Assembly: GCA_964446655.1 (NCBI GenBank)
Contig: CAYUPL010000009.1
Location: forward strand, 1-64,000
Reading direction: 5' to 3'
DNA from: Desulfopila_A sp964446655
GTDB lineage: Bacteria; Desulfobacterota; Desulfobulbia; Desulfobulbales; Desulfocapsaceae
Length of the DNA: 64,000 nt
In this document: piece by piece, positions 19,047-28,177 of the stretch
Position numbering within the stretch: the first letter of the stretch is position 1
How the letters are laid out: each line of letters opens with the position of its first letter
Notes under the pieces: generated by a model
Told to the model about the DNA's origin: nothing
Database searches by the model: none
The model's input: the letters and a program-made list of their open reading frames with translations, nothing else
Program-made: the position numbers and the translations under genes

Positions 19047-21506
19047 TCAGGACAGGGCAAAATCAGTAGTCTTCAACACACCTCTTACTTTAAGCACCGG
19101 TCTGCCGTCGCTGTCTTCCTGCACACCTGCAGGCCAGGTAAAATCGGCTGCCAGGCCTTTAAAATAAGAAAGATCGTAAGGCAACAACTTGACGGAGAGA
19201 TCGTTCCCGGCTCCGTAAATGGTTGAAGACAGACCGAAATCCACCTCACCCAAAATTGTTCTGATTATATAACGCGGCACTTCCCTGCCGCTGCCATCGC
19301 GGCGGACCCGTGTTGCAATATCGACCACGTCATAGAGGGCCACAGGATTATCACCATTCCACTGTTCCTGCACTTCCAACCCGGCAATATAAAGATGATG
19401 AAACTCGATGCCCGCCTCCCTGCATTTATAGGCGAGCAGATGGATGGTCTCCGGGGTATCGTTGATCCGTCCCAGCAGAGGTGTGTTATTATACACCGTT
19501 ATTCCTCTGTTTTTCAGCAGGCGCGCCACCCTGGCATGCTCATCGGTAAATTCTTCGGCCACCAGAAACTGGGTTTCAATTTCAAGCCGCTTCGGATTGA
19601 CCAGAGAGAGCTTGTTCAGAGAACCAAGTTTGTCGATAACCTCGGCGCTGTAGCTCTGCGGTTCGTAGTTAAACTTGAGGCTGCGCAGGCGAATGGCATT
19701 GACATGGGGAATATCACCGAGAAGGTCCATGGTTCTGCCGATCTGATAAAGAGAGTCCACGGCATCACCGGCGCAGATGAGCACCACGTCGGTAATGCGA
19801 TCGTCGCTGCGAATGGAGTAAAGATCTTCTTCGGTGCACTCCACATCCACCTCGACCCTCGTCTCATGCACACGGGACACGGCAAAGGAGCCGGTATCAA
19901 TCAGGGACGGGCTCATTTTCATCCCGTGGCGAATCATGCCAAGAACGGCGGCGGTGCTTTCCGGCTGGGTCATACCGCCGCCGAGGCGCAATGGGCGTGC
20001 TCCGAGAAACAGAGAAGGGTCACCTATTTTTGCCATATACTGGATATCAATGGTTCCTTCCTCGTTAACCCTGATATTTTCCAGCTCATTGGCAATAGGC
20101 GCAAATTCCTTGAAATAATCAGGAGTGTAGGGACTTCTGATCCAGATAAAATTCTCGTTCTCCTCCACCGGCTCAACAGCCCAGCCACTCGTATTCCAGT
20201 CCATTTTGCCAATGGGGGTGGCGGTACAGATTCTCGGCACAACACGGTCGGAGAGATGAGCGCGCAGATAATTACCGACCTCCAGCCCCTTGGCGATTGG
20301 TGACCAGTAAACGCTGTTGCCGTGAATCGGACTGCAGGGAATATAGATATAGTGCAGCTCGGCCCCGGCGCCGCGCAGCAGGCTGAAGAGTCGCACCAGT
20401 TCCGGTCCCTGATCATTGCAGTCCTTCAAAAACGGAGTTTGCACATAGACAGCGATGCCGTTTTTGACAAGCTCGGTGATAATCATCAGGCACTGCGGTG
20501 AAATTTCATCGGGATGAATGAAATGGGTGGCGATCTCCATGCGTTTGCCCCTCTCCTGCAGCTCGAGATTTTTACGCTTCAGGTAGTTGAGCAAAGCGGC
20601 GTCATCGGAGAGGAACATGTGGGGATAATAGGCGATGGATCGGGTGGCCAGCCGGAGTGTCTGCACATGATCAACTTCCATGAGGCCGTCAATGGTGGCA
20701 GCCATATTATCTCTATTCATAAACGGATCACCGCCGGTCACCACCACCTCCTTGATGGAGGGTGAGTTGGCAACATGCTCTATGGCTGTCCGGACATCTT
20801 CTACTGTAGGATTTACCTGATTTCTCGCTTCTTTGTGCTTCCGAAAGCAGAAGCGGCAATACACCGGACAGCCCATGTTCAATAGAAAAATTACCCGGTT
20901 CTGGTACATCTGTTCCAGCAGGCCCTGATGAAACTGACCGATCCAGGTATTGGTATGGCCGATGGTGTCCAACTCTTCCACAAAGGGCAGATACTGGTAG
21001 GCTACTTTGCTGGAAACCCGCATCTGCCGAAGGGTGTGCATGGACAACCGCACCGGGTAGGTGTCGATAACCTTCTGCATATCGGCCCGGTCACCTTCCT
21101 GCAGTTTGATGTTGGCGACCTCTTCCAGGTGCTGCGTCGATTTGATGGAGATAAATCTGTTTCCCGGCAGCACAACTTCCAGAACAGCCATGAGGAGAAG
21201 ATGAGGCAGTACAACTCCTCCTACCATGATCGTGGTAGTACCGTCTGCCTCGGCAAGCTGAAGCAGAAGTTCCTTAAAAAAGCCCTCTGTATCGTCACCA
21301 TAACCGCAAGCCTGCAAAAGCCTGTTCAACTTGCTGTGCCCGTCGCCCAGCTGGACTATCTCGAAAAATGAACGGTCGATAAGCGGTTTAACGGCAAGAT
21401 GATCAAGAAAGCCCCGCAGGGCAGCAGTGAGGTCCGAGAGTGACACCTGCCTTTCTTCTCCTGAATTCCGATACGCAATTGTCAGTAATGTCTCTGTGGG
21501 CGGCAT
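19047..21506 (-). CDS. KamA-family radical SAM protein with second degenerate domain
   Basis: Protein of 819 residues, about twice the length of a lysine 2,3-aminomutase. An N-terminal helical region of about 190 residues precedes the radical SAM core with CPVYCRFC at 213-220 (CxxxCxxC) and EVVVTGGDPFMNRD. Residues from about 560 to 780 repeat core features without any cluster cysteines: VARLLKNRGITVYNNTPLLG and GIEFHHLYIAG echo ELVKNGIAVYVQTPFLKD and GAELHYIYIPC of the first core. The start at ATG 21506 follows GGGAGAGAGG. It is not adjacent to ablB (57.8 kb), so lysine aminomutase activity is not assured. Divergent from the IclR gene. Confidence 0.83.
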   Translation of the reverse strand: MPPTETLLTIAYRNSGEERQVSLSDLTAALRGFLDHLAVKPLIDRSFFEIVQLGDGHSKLNRLLQACGYGDDTEGFFKELLLQLAEADGTTTIMVGGVVLPHLLLMAVLEVVLPGNRFISIKSTQHLEEVANIKLQEGDRADMQKVIDTYPVRLSMHTLRQMRVSSKVAYQYLPFVEELDTIGHTNTWIGQFHQGLLEQMYQNRVIFLLNMGCPVYCRFCFRKHKEARNQVNPTVEDVRTAIEHVANSPSIKEVVVTGGDPFMNRDNMAATIDGLMEVDHVQTLRLATRSIAYYPHMFLSDDAALLNYLKRKNLELQERGKRMEIATHFIHPDEISPQCLMIITELVKNGIAVYVQTPFLKDCNDQGPELVRLFSLLRGAGAELHYIYIPCSPIHGNSVYWSPIAKGLEVGNYLRAHLSDRVVPRICTATPIGKMDWNTSGWAVEPVEENENFIWIRSPYTPDYFKEFAPIANELENIRVNEEGTIDIQYMAKIGDPSLFLGARPLRLGGGMTQPESTAAVLGMIRHGMKMSPSLIDTGSFAVSRVHETRVEVDVECTEEDLYSIRSDDRITDVVLICAGDAVDSLYQIGRTMDLLGDIPHVNAIRLRSLKFNYEPQSYSAEVIDKLGSLNKLSLVNPKRLEIETQFLVAEEFTDEHARVARLLKNRGITVYNNTPLLGRINDTPETIHLLAYKCREAGIEFHHLYIAGLEVQEQWNGDNPVALYDVVDIATRVRRDGSGREVPRYIIRTILGEVDFGLSSTIYGAGNDLSVKLLPYDLSYFKGLAADFTWPAGVQEDSDGRPVLKVRGVLKTTDFALS

Positions 21507-21723
21507 GCCTCTCTCTCCCTGAATAATGATAAAAAAATCATGGCTCCAAAAAAATCCCAACCCTCTGTTCCAGAACAAGGTCCTCCCGACGACGCACCAT
21601 CCAGATACCTAGAATTAATAAATATTTCAACAACAAGGAACAGACTGTTTTTTTTCGGCCACCTCGGAATTTCAATTTTCCCAAGATTGTTAATTGACAT
21701 TCACGGAAAAATCTGCAATTTTA

Positions 21724-21754
21724 ACTATAATAGTAATCTCTTTCCTATTATAGT
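21724..21754. promoter_or_regulatory. Perfect inverted repeat, candidate IclR operator
   Basis: ACTATAATAG at 21724-21733 and CTATTATAGT at 21745-21754 form a perfect 10-bp inverted repeat with an 11-nt spacer, so the half-site centres are 21 bp (two helical turns) apart. It sits 27 bp upstream of the iclR-type gene, in the divergent region. Each arm contains TATAAT on its own strand, so the operator may overlap -10 boxes in both directions. Confidence 0.65.
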
Positions 21755-21780
21755 GCGATAATAATTCATCCCAAAACGGA

Positions 21781-22569
21781 ATGTCAAAAGGAAAATTCTA
21801 TTTTTCGAAGTCGTTGGAAAAGGGCCTGAGAATACTGGCTCTTTTCAATAGGAATACTCCAGTATTGACCCAGAGCGAGATCGCTAAAATGGTGGAGCTC
21901 AACATGACCTCCACCTATCGCTATATCAACACTCTGGTCGAGATGGGCTATCTCGAAAAAGATTTAAAAACCAAGGCGATTCGACCTGCCGCCAAATGTC
22001 TGTTGATGTGTGTTAACCTGATGCAGGCCACCGACAATCTGAAGATGATCAAGGACGAGGTCGACCGGCTCCATCGGGAAAAAAATATCAGCATTGACGT
22101 CGCCTTTGCGGTGGATGACACTCTGGTCCGGCTCTATCACCGGGAGGCGGAAGAAGCCTTGACCTACAGTCTGCCGGAGTTTTCTAAAAACTGCCTCCAT
22201 AATACCGCCCTGGGTAAAGCCTACCTTGCCGGCCTTGCCGAAGAGGTGGCGACGGAAAAGATTGACCGGATGGTACTCGTTGCCAAAACGGACAAAACCA
22301 TCATTGATAAAAATACCCTGCTGCGGGAAATCGAACTGACCAGAAAACGTCGGTTCGCCATGCAGGTGGAAGAGTACCTGCCCGGAGTTCTGGCCATCGC
22401 CGCACCATTGTACGACCCCATCAACAACATCGGTGTCGGTGCGGTCTCCTTTGATTTTTCCATACTGCAGCATGATGCCCAGAGTATCGAAACAGAGTAC
22501 AAGGAGATGATTCAGGAGATGGCGAAGGTGCTGTCCGGCATGCTGCCCCGCATGCAGCATCGCAAATAA
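21781..22569 (+). CDS. IclR family transcriptional regulator
   Basis: Protein of 262 residues. The N-terminal winged helix (SLEKGLRILALFN, then LTQSEIAKMVELNMTSTYRYINTL) is followed by an IclR effector domain with the usual ALGKAYLAGL and the C-terminal block GVLAIAAPLYD, then IGVGAVSFDFS. It heads a gene cluster for an ABC importer and a proline-racemase-type enzyme, so it probably senses the imported compound or a catabolite. A perfect inverted repeat lies just upstream. Confidence 0.92.
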   Translation: MSKGKFYFSKSLEKGLRILALFNRNTPVLTQSEIAKMVELNMTSTYRYINTLVEMGYLEKDLKTKAIRPAAKCLLMCVNLMQATDNLKMIKDEVDRLHREKNISIDVAFAVDDTLVRLYHREAEEALTYSLPEFSKNCLHNTALGKAYLAGLAEEVATEKIDRMVLVAKTDKTIIDKNTLLREIELTRKRRFAMQVEEYLPGVLAIAAPLYDPINNIGVGAVSFDFSILQHDAQSIETEYKEMIQEMAKVLSGMLPRMQHRK

Positions 22570-22627
22570 ACGGACCAGCCCCCATCGCCTTGAACCGCGA
22601 ATACACACTCAAAAAATAGAGAGATAC

Positions 22628-23494
22628 ATGAAATCAGACACCTGGAAACCATGGGCTCTTCTATCCCCTGCCTTGACCGCGGTATTTCTTCTTCTTGTCA
22701 TTCCGGTCTGTTTTGTCGTGGTATACAGCTTCTGGCTGCGTGCCCCAAGCGGTGCCGACATTGCCGCTTTCCAGCTCGGCAACTATGCCAAGTTTTTTGA
22801 AGATATGTTCTATCCCACGATCCTGTTCCGTACCATCAGGATCGCCTTCGAAACTGTTCTGCTCTGCCTGGTCATGGGCTATATTCCGGCCTACTTTTTT
22901 TACCGCAGTACCAGCCGCTATAAGCAGATATTTCTTTTGCTTATCATGCTGCCTTTCTGGATCAGCTTCATCATCCGCACCATGAGCTGGATCAACATCA
23001 TGGGTGATTCCGGGTTAATCAACCATTTTCTTCTTAAAATCGGTCTGATAGAAGCTCCAATCTCCATGCTCTATAACGAATTCACCGTGCTGATGGGGTT
23101 GATCATGTATCTGCTTCCTTTTATGGTGCTCAATATTTATGTGAGTCTTGAGGGGATCGATAAAAGCCTGCTCGAGGCGGCGCGTTCCATGGGCTGTACC
23201 GAATGGCAGGCCTTTCGTGAAGTAACGCTCCCTCTGAGCCTCCCCGGAGTCAGCGCCGGCTGCCTCCTGGTTTTCGTGCTGACGGCAGGCACCTATCTGC
23301 CGCCCATGATCCTTGGCGGGCCGGGCAACGACATGATCGCCAACCTTATTTTCAAAAGAGTCATAGGCACGCTGGACTGGCCCTTCGGTTCCGCCATCAG
23401 CGTTATTCTGCTTTTGCTGCTCTTCATTATCGTCTGGACCTATAACCGCTATCTCGGCATCAACCAGATCTTTAAAAGTTTTCAAGGAAACTAA
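22628..23494 (+). CDS. PotB-like ABC transporter permease
   Basis: Inner-membrane permease of 288 residues with six predicted helices and the binding-protein-dependent loop EAARSMGCTEWQAFREVTLPLSLPG. It is the first of two permeases of a spermidine/putrescine-type (MOI) importer. The second permease gene starts 3 bp later, and the binding protein and ATPase follow. Ligand is not set by the sequence. Confidence 0.92.
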   Translation: MKSDTWKPWALLSPALTAVFLLLVIPVCFVVVYSFWLRAPSGADIAAFQLGNYAKFFEDMFYPTILFRTIRIAFETVLLCLVMGYIPAYFFYRSTSRYKQIFLLLIMLPFWISFIIRTMSWINIMGDSGLINHFLLKIGLIEAPISMLYNEFTVLMGLIMYLLPFMVLNIYVSLEGIDKSLLEAARSMGCTEWQAFREVTLPLSLPGVSAGCLLVFVLTAGTYLPPMILGGPGNDMIANLIFKRVIGTLDWPFGSAISVILLLLLFIIVWTYNRYLGINQIFKSFQGN

Positions 23495-23497
23495 ACC

Positions 23498-24295
23498 ATG
23501 CGCCGTTTTTCTCTCGGGTGGAATCTCATCAGGCTCTATACAATCCTCGTCTATATTTTTTTGTTTACTCCTATAGTGGTGGTCATAGTCCTGGCATTCA
23601 ACCCCAAACAGTTCGGTATCTTCCCCATGGAGGGCATCAGTTTCCGCTGGTTCATCAAACTGGCGCAGAATGATTCCATCATTGACGCTTTTAAAAATTC
23701 ACTTATCCTCGGTTCGCTCACCGCCATCATCTCAACGACAATAGGCATTCTCGCCGCCCTGGCCTTTATCCGCTATGATTTTCCCGGCAAAAATACCATC
23801 AATACTATTCTCTTATCTCCCATCATGATACCCGAGGTGGTCCTGGGCGTCGCCCTGCTTCTTTTTCTCCGTTTTCTGCAGCAACCGAAGAGCTTCGCTC
23901 TGCTCCTCATGGGCCATGTGGTACTTACACTGCCCTATGTTCTGCTAATTGTACAGGCCAGGCTGGTGGGCATAAAAAAAGAGTATGAAGAAGCGGCCAA
24001 AACCTTAGGCGCAAGCGGATTTCAGACCTTCAGGGAAGTTACTTTTCCCCTTTTATTGCCGGCTATTCTGGCCGGCGCCCTGTTCTCCTTTACCATTTCA
24101 TTTGACGACATTACGGCAACTTTGTTCTGGGCCACTGCCGAAAATCAGACCGTCCCGGTGAAAATTTTCAGCATGCTGAGAAACTCCATCAGCCCGGAGA
24201 TCAACGCCCTTGGTGCAGTCATGATTGTCCTCACCGTGGCCACTCCACTGCTGGCCGGCTATCTGTCGCGCAAGTTATCCAAGGTAAAGGTTTAA
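23498..24295 (+). CDS. PotC-like ABC transporter permease
   Basis: Permease of 265 residues, six helices, with the EAA loop EEAAKTLGASGFQTFREVTFPLLLP. It pairs with the preceding permease to form the channel of the importer. It starts 3 bp after that gene's stop. Confidence 0.92.
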   Translation: MRRFSLGWNLIRLYTILVYIFLFTPIVVVIVLAFNPKQFGIFPMEGISFRWFIKLAQNDSIIDAFKNSLILGSLTAIISTTIGILAALAFIRYDFPGKNTINTILLSPIMIPEVVLGVALLLFLRFLQQPKSFALLLMGHVVLTLPYVLLIVQARLVGIKKEYEEAAKTLGASGFQTFREVTFPLLLPAILAGALFSFTISFDDITATLFWATAENQTVPVKIFSMLRNSISPEINALGAVMIVLTVATPLLAGYLSRKLSKVKV

Positions 24296-24343
24296 TTTCA
24301 TAGAAAATGCAGTTAAACATCAACACAACAGAGAGGAGAACCA

Positions 24344-25507
24344 ATGAATATCGTAACGCAGGAAAAACTGGACCGAGTCTATCAGGCATACAAAAACGGT
24401 AATCTCAACCGACGCCATTTTCTCAAGTATCTCACCATGGCCGGTGCCACCCTCGGCCTGATGGGCACCCCCTTCGGCAAAATGCTGGGTGAGGCTCGGG
24501 CGGCTGATTCCATCCGTTTTGACGGCTGGGGCGGTGTGGTTTCCGAAGCCTTCCGCAAATATGCCTTCGATCCCTTCACCGAAGCCACCGGCATCAAGGT
24601 GATCGACGGCGAATTCGGCGATATGAACTCCTACCTGACCCGCGTCAAGGCTTCCTATCCGCCGGGAGGAGAATTCAATATCGCCCATCTCAGCGCGGTA
24701 TTCGACTATGCCCGCTATGTCGACCTCGGTTTTTCCACCGTTCTTGACGAGGAAAAAATTCCTAATCTGGCCAATGTGATGACCTCCATGATCAAACCGC
24801 TACGCGACATCAGCAAAGGAACATTGTCCGCGGTCCCCTATGATCTCGGCCAGACCGGTATTGCCTACAACACTAACAACATCAGCAAGGAAAAGGCGGA
24901 AGAATTGGGTGCCTCGCTCCTCTGGGACAAAGAACTCAAAGGAAAACTGGGCAGCTGGGGCGGCGATTTCCGCACCAATATGTGGTATGCCGCTCTGCAT
25001 ACCGGCCAGAGCCCCAATGACATGACCGATATCAAGGCCATCTGGGCGGCCCTGCGCGAACAGCGTGATCTGATGAAAAAATACTGGAGTTCCGGAGCCG
25101 AGCTGATGAGTCTGCTGGCCAATGAAGAAATCTGGGCCACCGTGGCCTGGTCGGGCCGGGTCGCCGCCCTGCAGCAGGAAGGCTACCCCGTCGGCTATCT
25201 CCAGCCCAAAGGCACCTACTCCTGGATGGAATACCTGTTCGTCCTTAAGGGAACCGACCTGGAAACCGCCCAGAAGCTGCTCAACTTCATGCTTGAACCG
25301 GATGCCGCCATCGCCGTGGCCGAAGGACAGAATTATCCGCCAAGCCTTGATCCCACCAGAGTGGCATTAACCGACAAGATCAAGCAGATGCCGGCCTACG
25401 ACCCCACCGGCCAGCTGGACGGCTATCTCTTCGCCGACCCGGCCTATTGGAACGCCCATCAACTGGAGTGGACCGAAATGTGGGATCGTATCATAGCCGG
25501 AAGCTGA
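24344..25507 (+). CDS. PotD-like substrate-binding protein, Tat signal
   Basis: Periplasmic binding protein of 387 residues (SBP_bac_8/PotD type). The N-terminus has NRRHFLKYLTMAGATLG, a twin-arginine signal, and the mature part starts near SIRFDGWGGVV. Binding-fold segments such as DLGQTGIAYNTNNISKEKAEE are typical of the polyamine and opine binders. Folding before export is implied by the Tat route. A stable hairpin separates it from the ATPase gene. Confidence 0.9.
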   Translation: MNIVTQEKLDRVYQAYKNGNLNRRHFLKYLTMAGATLGLMGTPFGKMLGEARAADSIRFDGWGGVVSEAFRKYAFDPFTEATGIKVIDGEFGDMNSYLTRVKASYPPGGEFNIAHLSAVFDYARYVDLGFSTVLDEEKIPNLANVMTSMIKPLRDISKGTLSAVPYDLGQTGIAYNTNNISKEKAEELGASLLWDKELKGKLGSWGGDFRTNMWYAALHTGQSPNDMTDIKAIWAALREQRDLMKKYWSSGAELMSLLANEEIWATVAWSGRVAALQQEGYPVGYLQPKGTYSWMEYLFVLKGTDLETAQKLLNFMLEPDAAIAVAEGQNYPPSLDPTRVALTDKIKQMPAYDPTGQLDGYLFADPAYWNAHQLEWTEMWDRIIAGS

Positions 25508-25534
25508 TATTGAACTGAAAAAACCATACACCAT

Positions 25535-25569
25535 GGCCCGGAGAGATGGTACAGTCTCACCTCCGGGCC
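25535..25569 (+). promoter_or_regulatory. Intercistronic stem-loop
   Basis: GGCCCGGAG at 25535-25543 pairs perfectly with CTCCGGGCC at 25561-25569. There is no U tract, so it is unlikely to be a full terminator. Stems after binding-protein genes often raise the binding protein's share of transcript by slowing 3' decay or partly attenuating read-through. Confidence 0.6.
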
Positions 25570-25646
25570 CGCATCATCCAGTGTTCGTCCACTCCTCGCA
25601 AGGCAGTGAATGACCATAGGAAATACAATTTGGGAGATCGAGTACA

Positions 25647-26747
25647 TTGGCAACCGGAAAAAAACAGCCCATGGTGGAATTCAGGGGCATCATGAAACGG
25701 TTTGACGACGTCGTCGCCGTGGAGAAGATGAATTTTGATATCGAAGAGGGTAGCCTGGTAACCTTGCTGGGCCCCTCCGGCTGCGGTAAAACCACACTTT
25801 TGCGCATGGTGGCGGGACTCGAAGAACCCACCGAGGGCGATATCTTCATCAAGGGCAAGCGTATCAACGACACCCCCATTCACAAACGTAATCTGGGTAT
25901 GATCTTTCAGAATTATGCGCTCTTTCCCCACAAAAACATTTACGACAACGTCGCTTTTGGGCTGAAATACCGTGATGTTTCCAAAGAACAGATCAGGGAA
26001 AAGGTCAGCCAGGCCCTGGAAATGGTCCGCCTGCCCGGTGTGGAAAACCGTATGCCGAGCCAGCTTTCCGGTGGTCAGCAGCAGCGCATTGCCATGGCGC
26101 GTGCCATTGTTATCGAACCGGATGTGCTCCTCATGGACGAGCCGCTCTCTGCCCTGGATGAGAACCTCCGCGAAGAGATGCGACGCGAGGTGGACAACCT
26201 CCAGCAGATTCTGGGTGTCACCACCATTTTTGTCACCCATGATCAGCGCGAGGCCTTGTCCATGTCGGATAAGATCCTGGTGATGAAGGATGGCCGCAAG
26301 CAGCAGGAAGGTGATCCCCAGACCGTCTATAACGAACCGGTCAACCATTTCGTTGCCGATTTTCTCGGCCATTCCAATTTTATCAAAGGAGAAATCGTCG
26401 ATGTGAATGACCAGCATGTCCGCGTCAAAATCGAAACAGGTGATCTCCTCATCGCCGACAACAAAGGAGCCTTTAACAAGGGAGACCAGGTCGAGCTGGT
26501 GGTTCGTGCCCAGCGTTTCGATCTCTACCCCAAGGAAGACTTTACCGCCGTCAAGGAGATGAATTCTTTTGAGGGACGCATCAAGGACCGTAGCTATATG
26601 GGCGGTGAAGTCAGCTACTTCATCGAGCTTGGCGGCAATCGGGAGATTCACATCATCTCCATGATGCGCACGAGAATTTATGAAATCGGGGAGACCGTCA
26701 GCGTCGAAGTGGCACCGCATCACTGTCATCTCATACCTATTGAATAA
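25647..26747 (+). CDS. PotA-like ABC transporter ATPase
   Basis: ATPase of 366 residues: Walker A GPSGCGKTT, Q loop with FQNYALFPH, signature LSGGQQQR, Walker B VLLMDEPLSALD, switch His in FVTHDQREAL. The C-terminal TOBE domain (about 270-366) fits the MalK/PotA group. The likely start is a TTG at 25647 with GGGAG upstream; the alternative is an ATG at 25671 (MVEFRGIM). Confidence 0.92.
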   Translation: MATGKKQPMVEFRGIMKRFDDVVAVEKMNFDIEEGSLVTLLGPSGCGKTTLLRMVAGLEEPTEGDIFIKGKRINDTPIHKRNLGMIFQNYALFPHKNIYDNVAFGLKYRDVSKEQIREKVSQALEMVRLPGVENRMPSQLSGGQQQRIAMARAIVIEPDVLLMDEPLSALDENLREEMRREVDNLQQILGVTTIFVTHDQREALSMSDKILVMKDGRKQQEGDPQTVYNEPVNHFVADFLGHSNFIKGEIVDVNDQHVRVKIETGDLLIADNKGAFNKGDQVELVVRAQRFDLYPKEDFTAVKEMNSFEGRIKDRSYMGGEVSYFIELGGNREIHIISMMRTRIYEIGETVSVEVAPHHCHLIPIE

Positions 26748-26822
26748 GCAGGGCGAAAGTTGCGGACTCGGTTGCTGTTCCGCCAAAAGAACCACACACC
26801 ACCGTAAGGATAAAAAACCGAT

Positions 26823-27860
26823 ATGCTCAATTTTGATGATTTAGCAAACGGCTTTGCACTACGCTATCCTGATCGCCACATCACTATAGACTCCCATACC
26901 CAGGGCGAACCAACCAGGCTGCTTCTCAATTTTCCCACCCTGCCGGGCACAACAATTGCCGAAAAACGAGATGCCTTCTCACGTCGCCATGATCACCTCC
27001 GCATGCTTCTCACCCGTGAGCCACGGGGGCATCGGGACATGTTCGCCGCCGTCATTACCGAACCGGTCAGCCCGGAAGCCTCCTTCGGCCTGATCTATAT
27101 GGACGCCAGACGTTATCCGTACCTCTGCGGCCATGCCACCATTGGGGCGGTGACCACTTTGGTGGAAACAGGGGTGCTCAAAATGAAGGACGGCGACACC
27201 ATTATTACGGTGGACACCCCGTCCGGCCCACTGTCGGCTCACACCCGTATTCGACGAGGCCGGGTCGAATCGGTCGGGCTCGATATGGTACCGTCCTTTG
27301 TCCAGGCCACAGGCTGTCGTATAGATGTTGTCGGCTTCGGCGAGATCTCGCTGGATCTGGTCTGTGTCGGAGGCTTTTTTGCCATGGTCTCAGCCGCTTC
27401 CATCGGACTGGAGTTGACCCCGGCAAACAGCAAGGAGCTGATCAGCCTTGGTATGGCCATCATCGAGGCAGCCAACCGCACTCTGCAGGTTCATCATCCG
27501 GAACGGCCCGAGGTCAACACCATCGATGTCGCCGAATTCTACAGCGAAGCAGCAGATTCAAAGAGCGGCACCAGCGTGGTCATCTACGGCGAATCCCATA
27601 TGGACCGATCCCCCTGCGGCACCGGCACCACAGCCAAAATGACATTGCTGCACCACAAAGGCAGGCTGCTGCCCGGCCGCCTCTACCGCAACAGCAGCCC
27701 CTTGGGCACCGTCTTCGAGGGAAAAATCATCGACTTACCTCAGATAGGAGAATTTCAGGGCATCACAGCCCGCATCCACGGTAGCGCCGTTATAACCGGC
27801 TACCACCAATTTGTGCTGGAACCGGAAGACCCTTTTCCGCAGGGATTCCTGGTGTCCTGA
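26823..27860 (+). CDS. Proline racemase family epimerase
   Basis: Protein of 345 residues of the proline racemase/4-hydroxyproline epimerase/trans-3-hydroxyproline dehydratase family. Both catalytic cysteines of the two-base racemases are present: C102 in LCGHATIG and C265 in DRSPCGTGTT. That favours a racemase or epimerase over the dehydratase subgroup, which usually lacks the first Cys. It is the last gene in the IclR-controlled importer cluster, so the importer probably brings in a proline- or hydroxyproline-type compound. Ribosome site GTAAGG. Confidence 0.9.
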   Translation: MLNFDDLANGFALRYPDRHITIDSHTQGEPTRLLLNFPTLPGTTIAEKRDAFSRRHDHLRMLLTREPRGHRDMFAAVITEPVSPEASFGLIYMDARRYPYLCGHATIGAVTTLVETGVLKMKDGDTIITVDTPSGPLSAHTRIRRGRVESVGLDMVPSFVQATGCRIDVVGFGEISLDLVCVGGFFAMVSAASIGLELTPANSKELISLGMAIIEAANRTLQVHHPERPEVNTIDVAEFYSEAADSKSGTSVVIYGESHMDRSPCGTGTTAKMTLLHHKGRLLPGRLYRNSSPLGTVFEGKIIDLPQIGEFQGITARIHGSAVITGYHQFVLEPEDPFPQGFLVS

Positions 27861-28177
27861 AAAACTGCAATTTCAGGGAGAAAGGACCAATCCTCTCCTC
27901 ATATCAGGCTCACTCCCGCATTTCGCGCGGCCTTATATCGATTTCCGAAATCTATCTCTTCCATCCTTGTAGGTTAACTGTTTTTCTTTCCGGCTGATTC
28001 AGCGGTGGAAAGTTTACTCAACTTCTCAAAAGCCCTTGAAAAGGCGAGAATAAAAAGATAGGCTGGTGAATAATACTTTTCTTGAAAAAATTGTGGATAA
28101 GTCCATCCCGGCCGGCCGGACGATATTCCGTCATTCGGCCTGATGGGCACATTTTTTAACGCTCTGGGAGGATTCGG
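27861..28177. other. Intergenic stretch, no gene seen
   Basis: About 317 bp between two co-directional genes. It holds a short GGAGA to TCTCC pairing near 27877 and a GC-rich CCGGCCGGCCGG run near 28110, but no clear terminator or promoter that I can defend. Confidence 0.35.

Noticed and set aside
19047..21506. Lysine 2,3-aminomutase AblA
   Set aside because: Size, domain layout and distance from ablB do not fit, although the radical SAM core is of that family.
25557..26795. Minus-strand frame of 412 codons opposite the PotA-like gene
   Set aside because: Its length follows from the codon use of the ABC ATPase; the sense protein has all the ATPase motifs.
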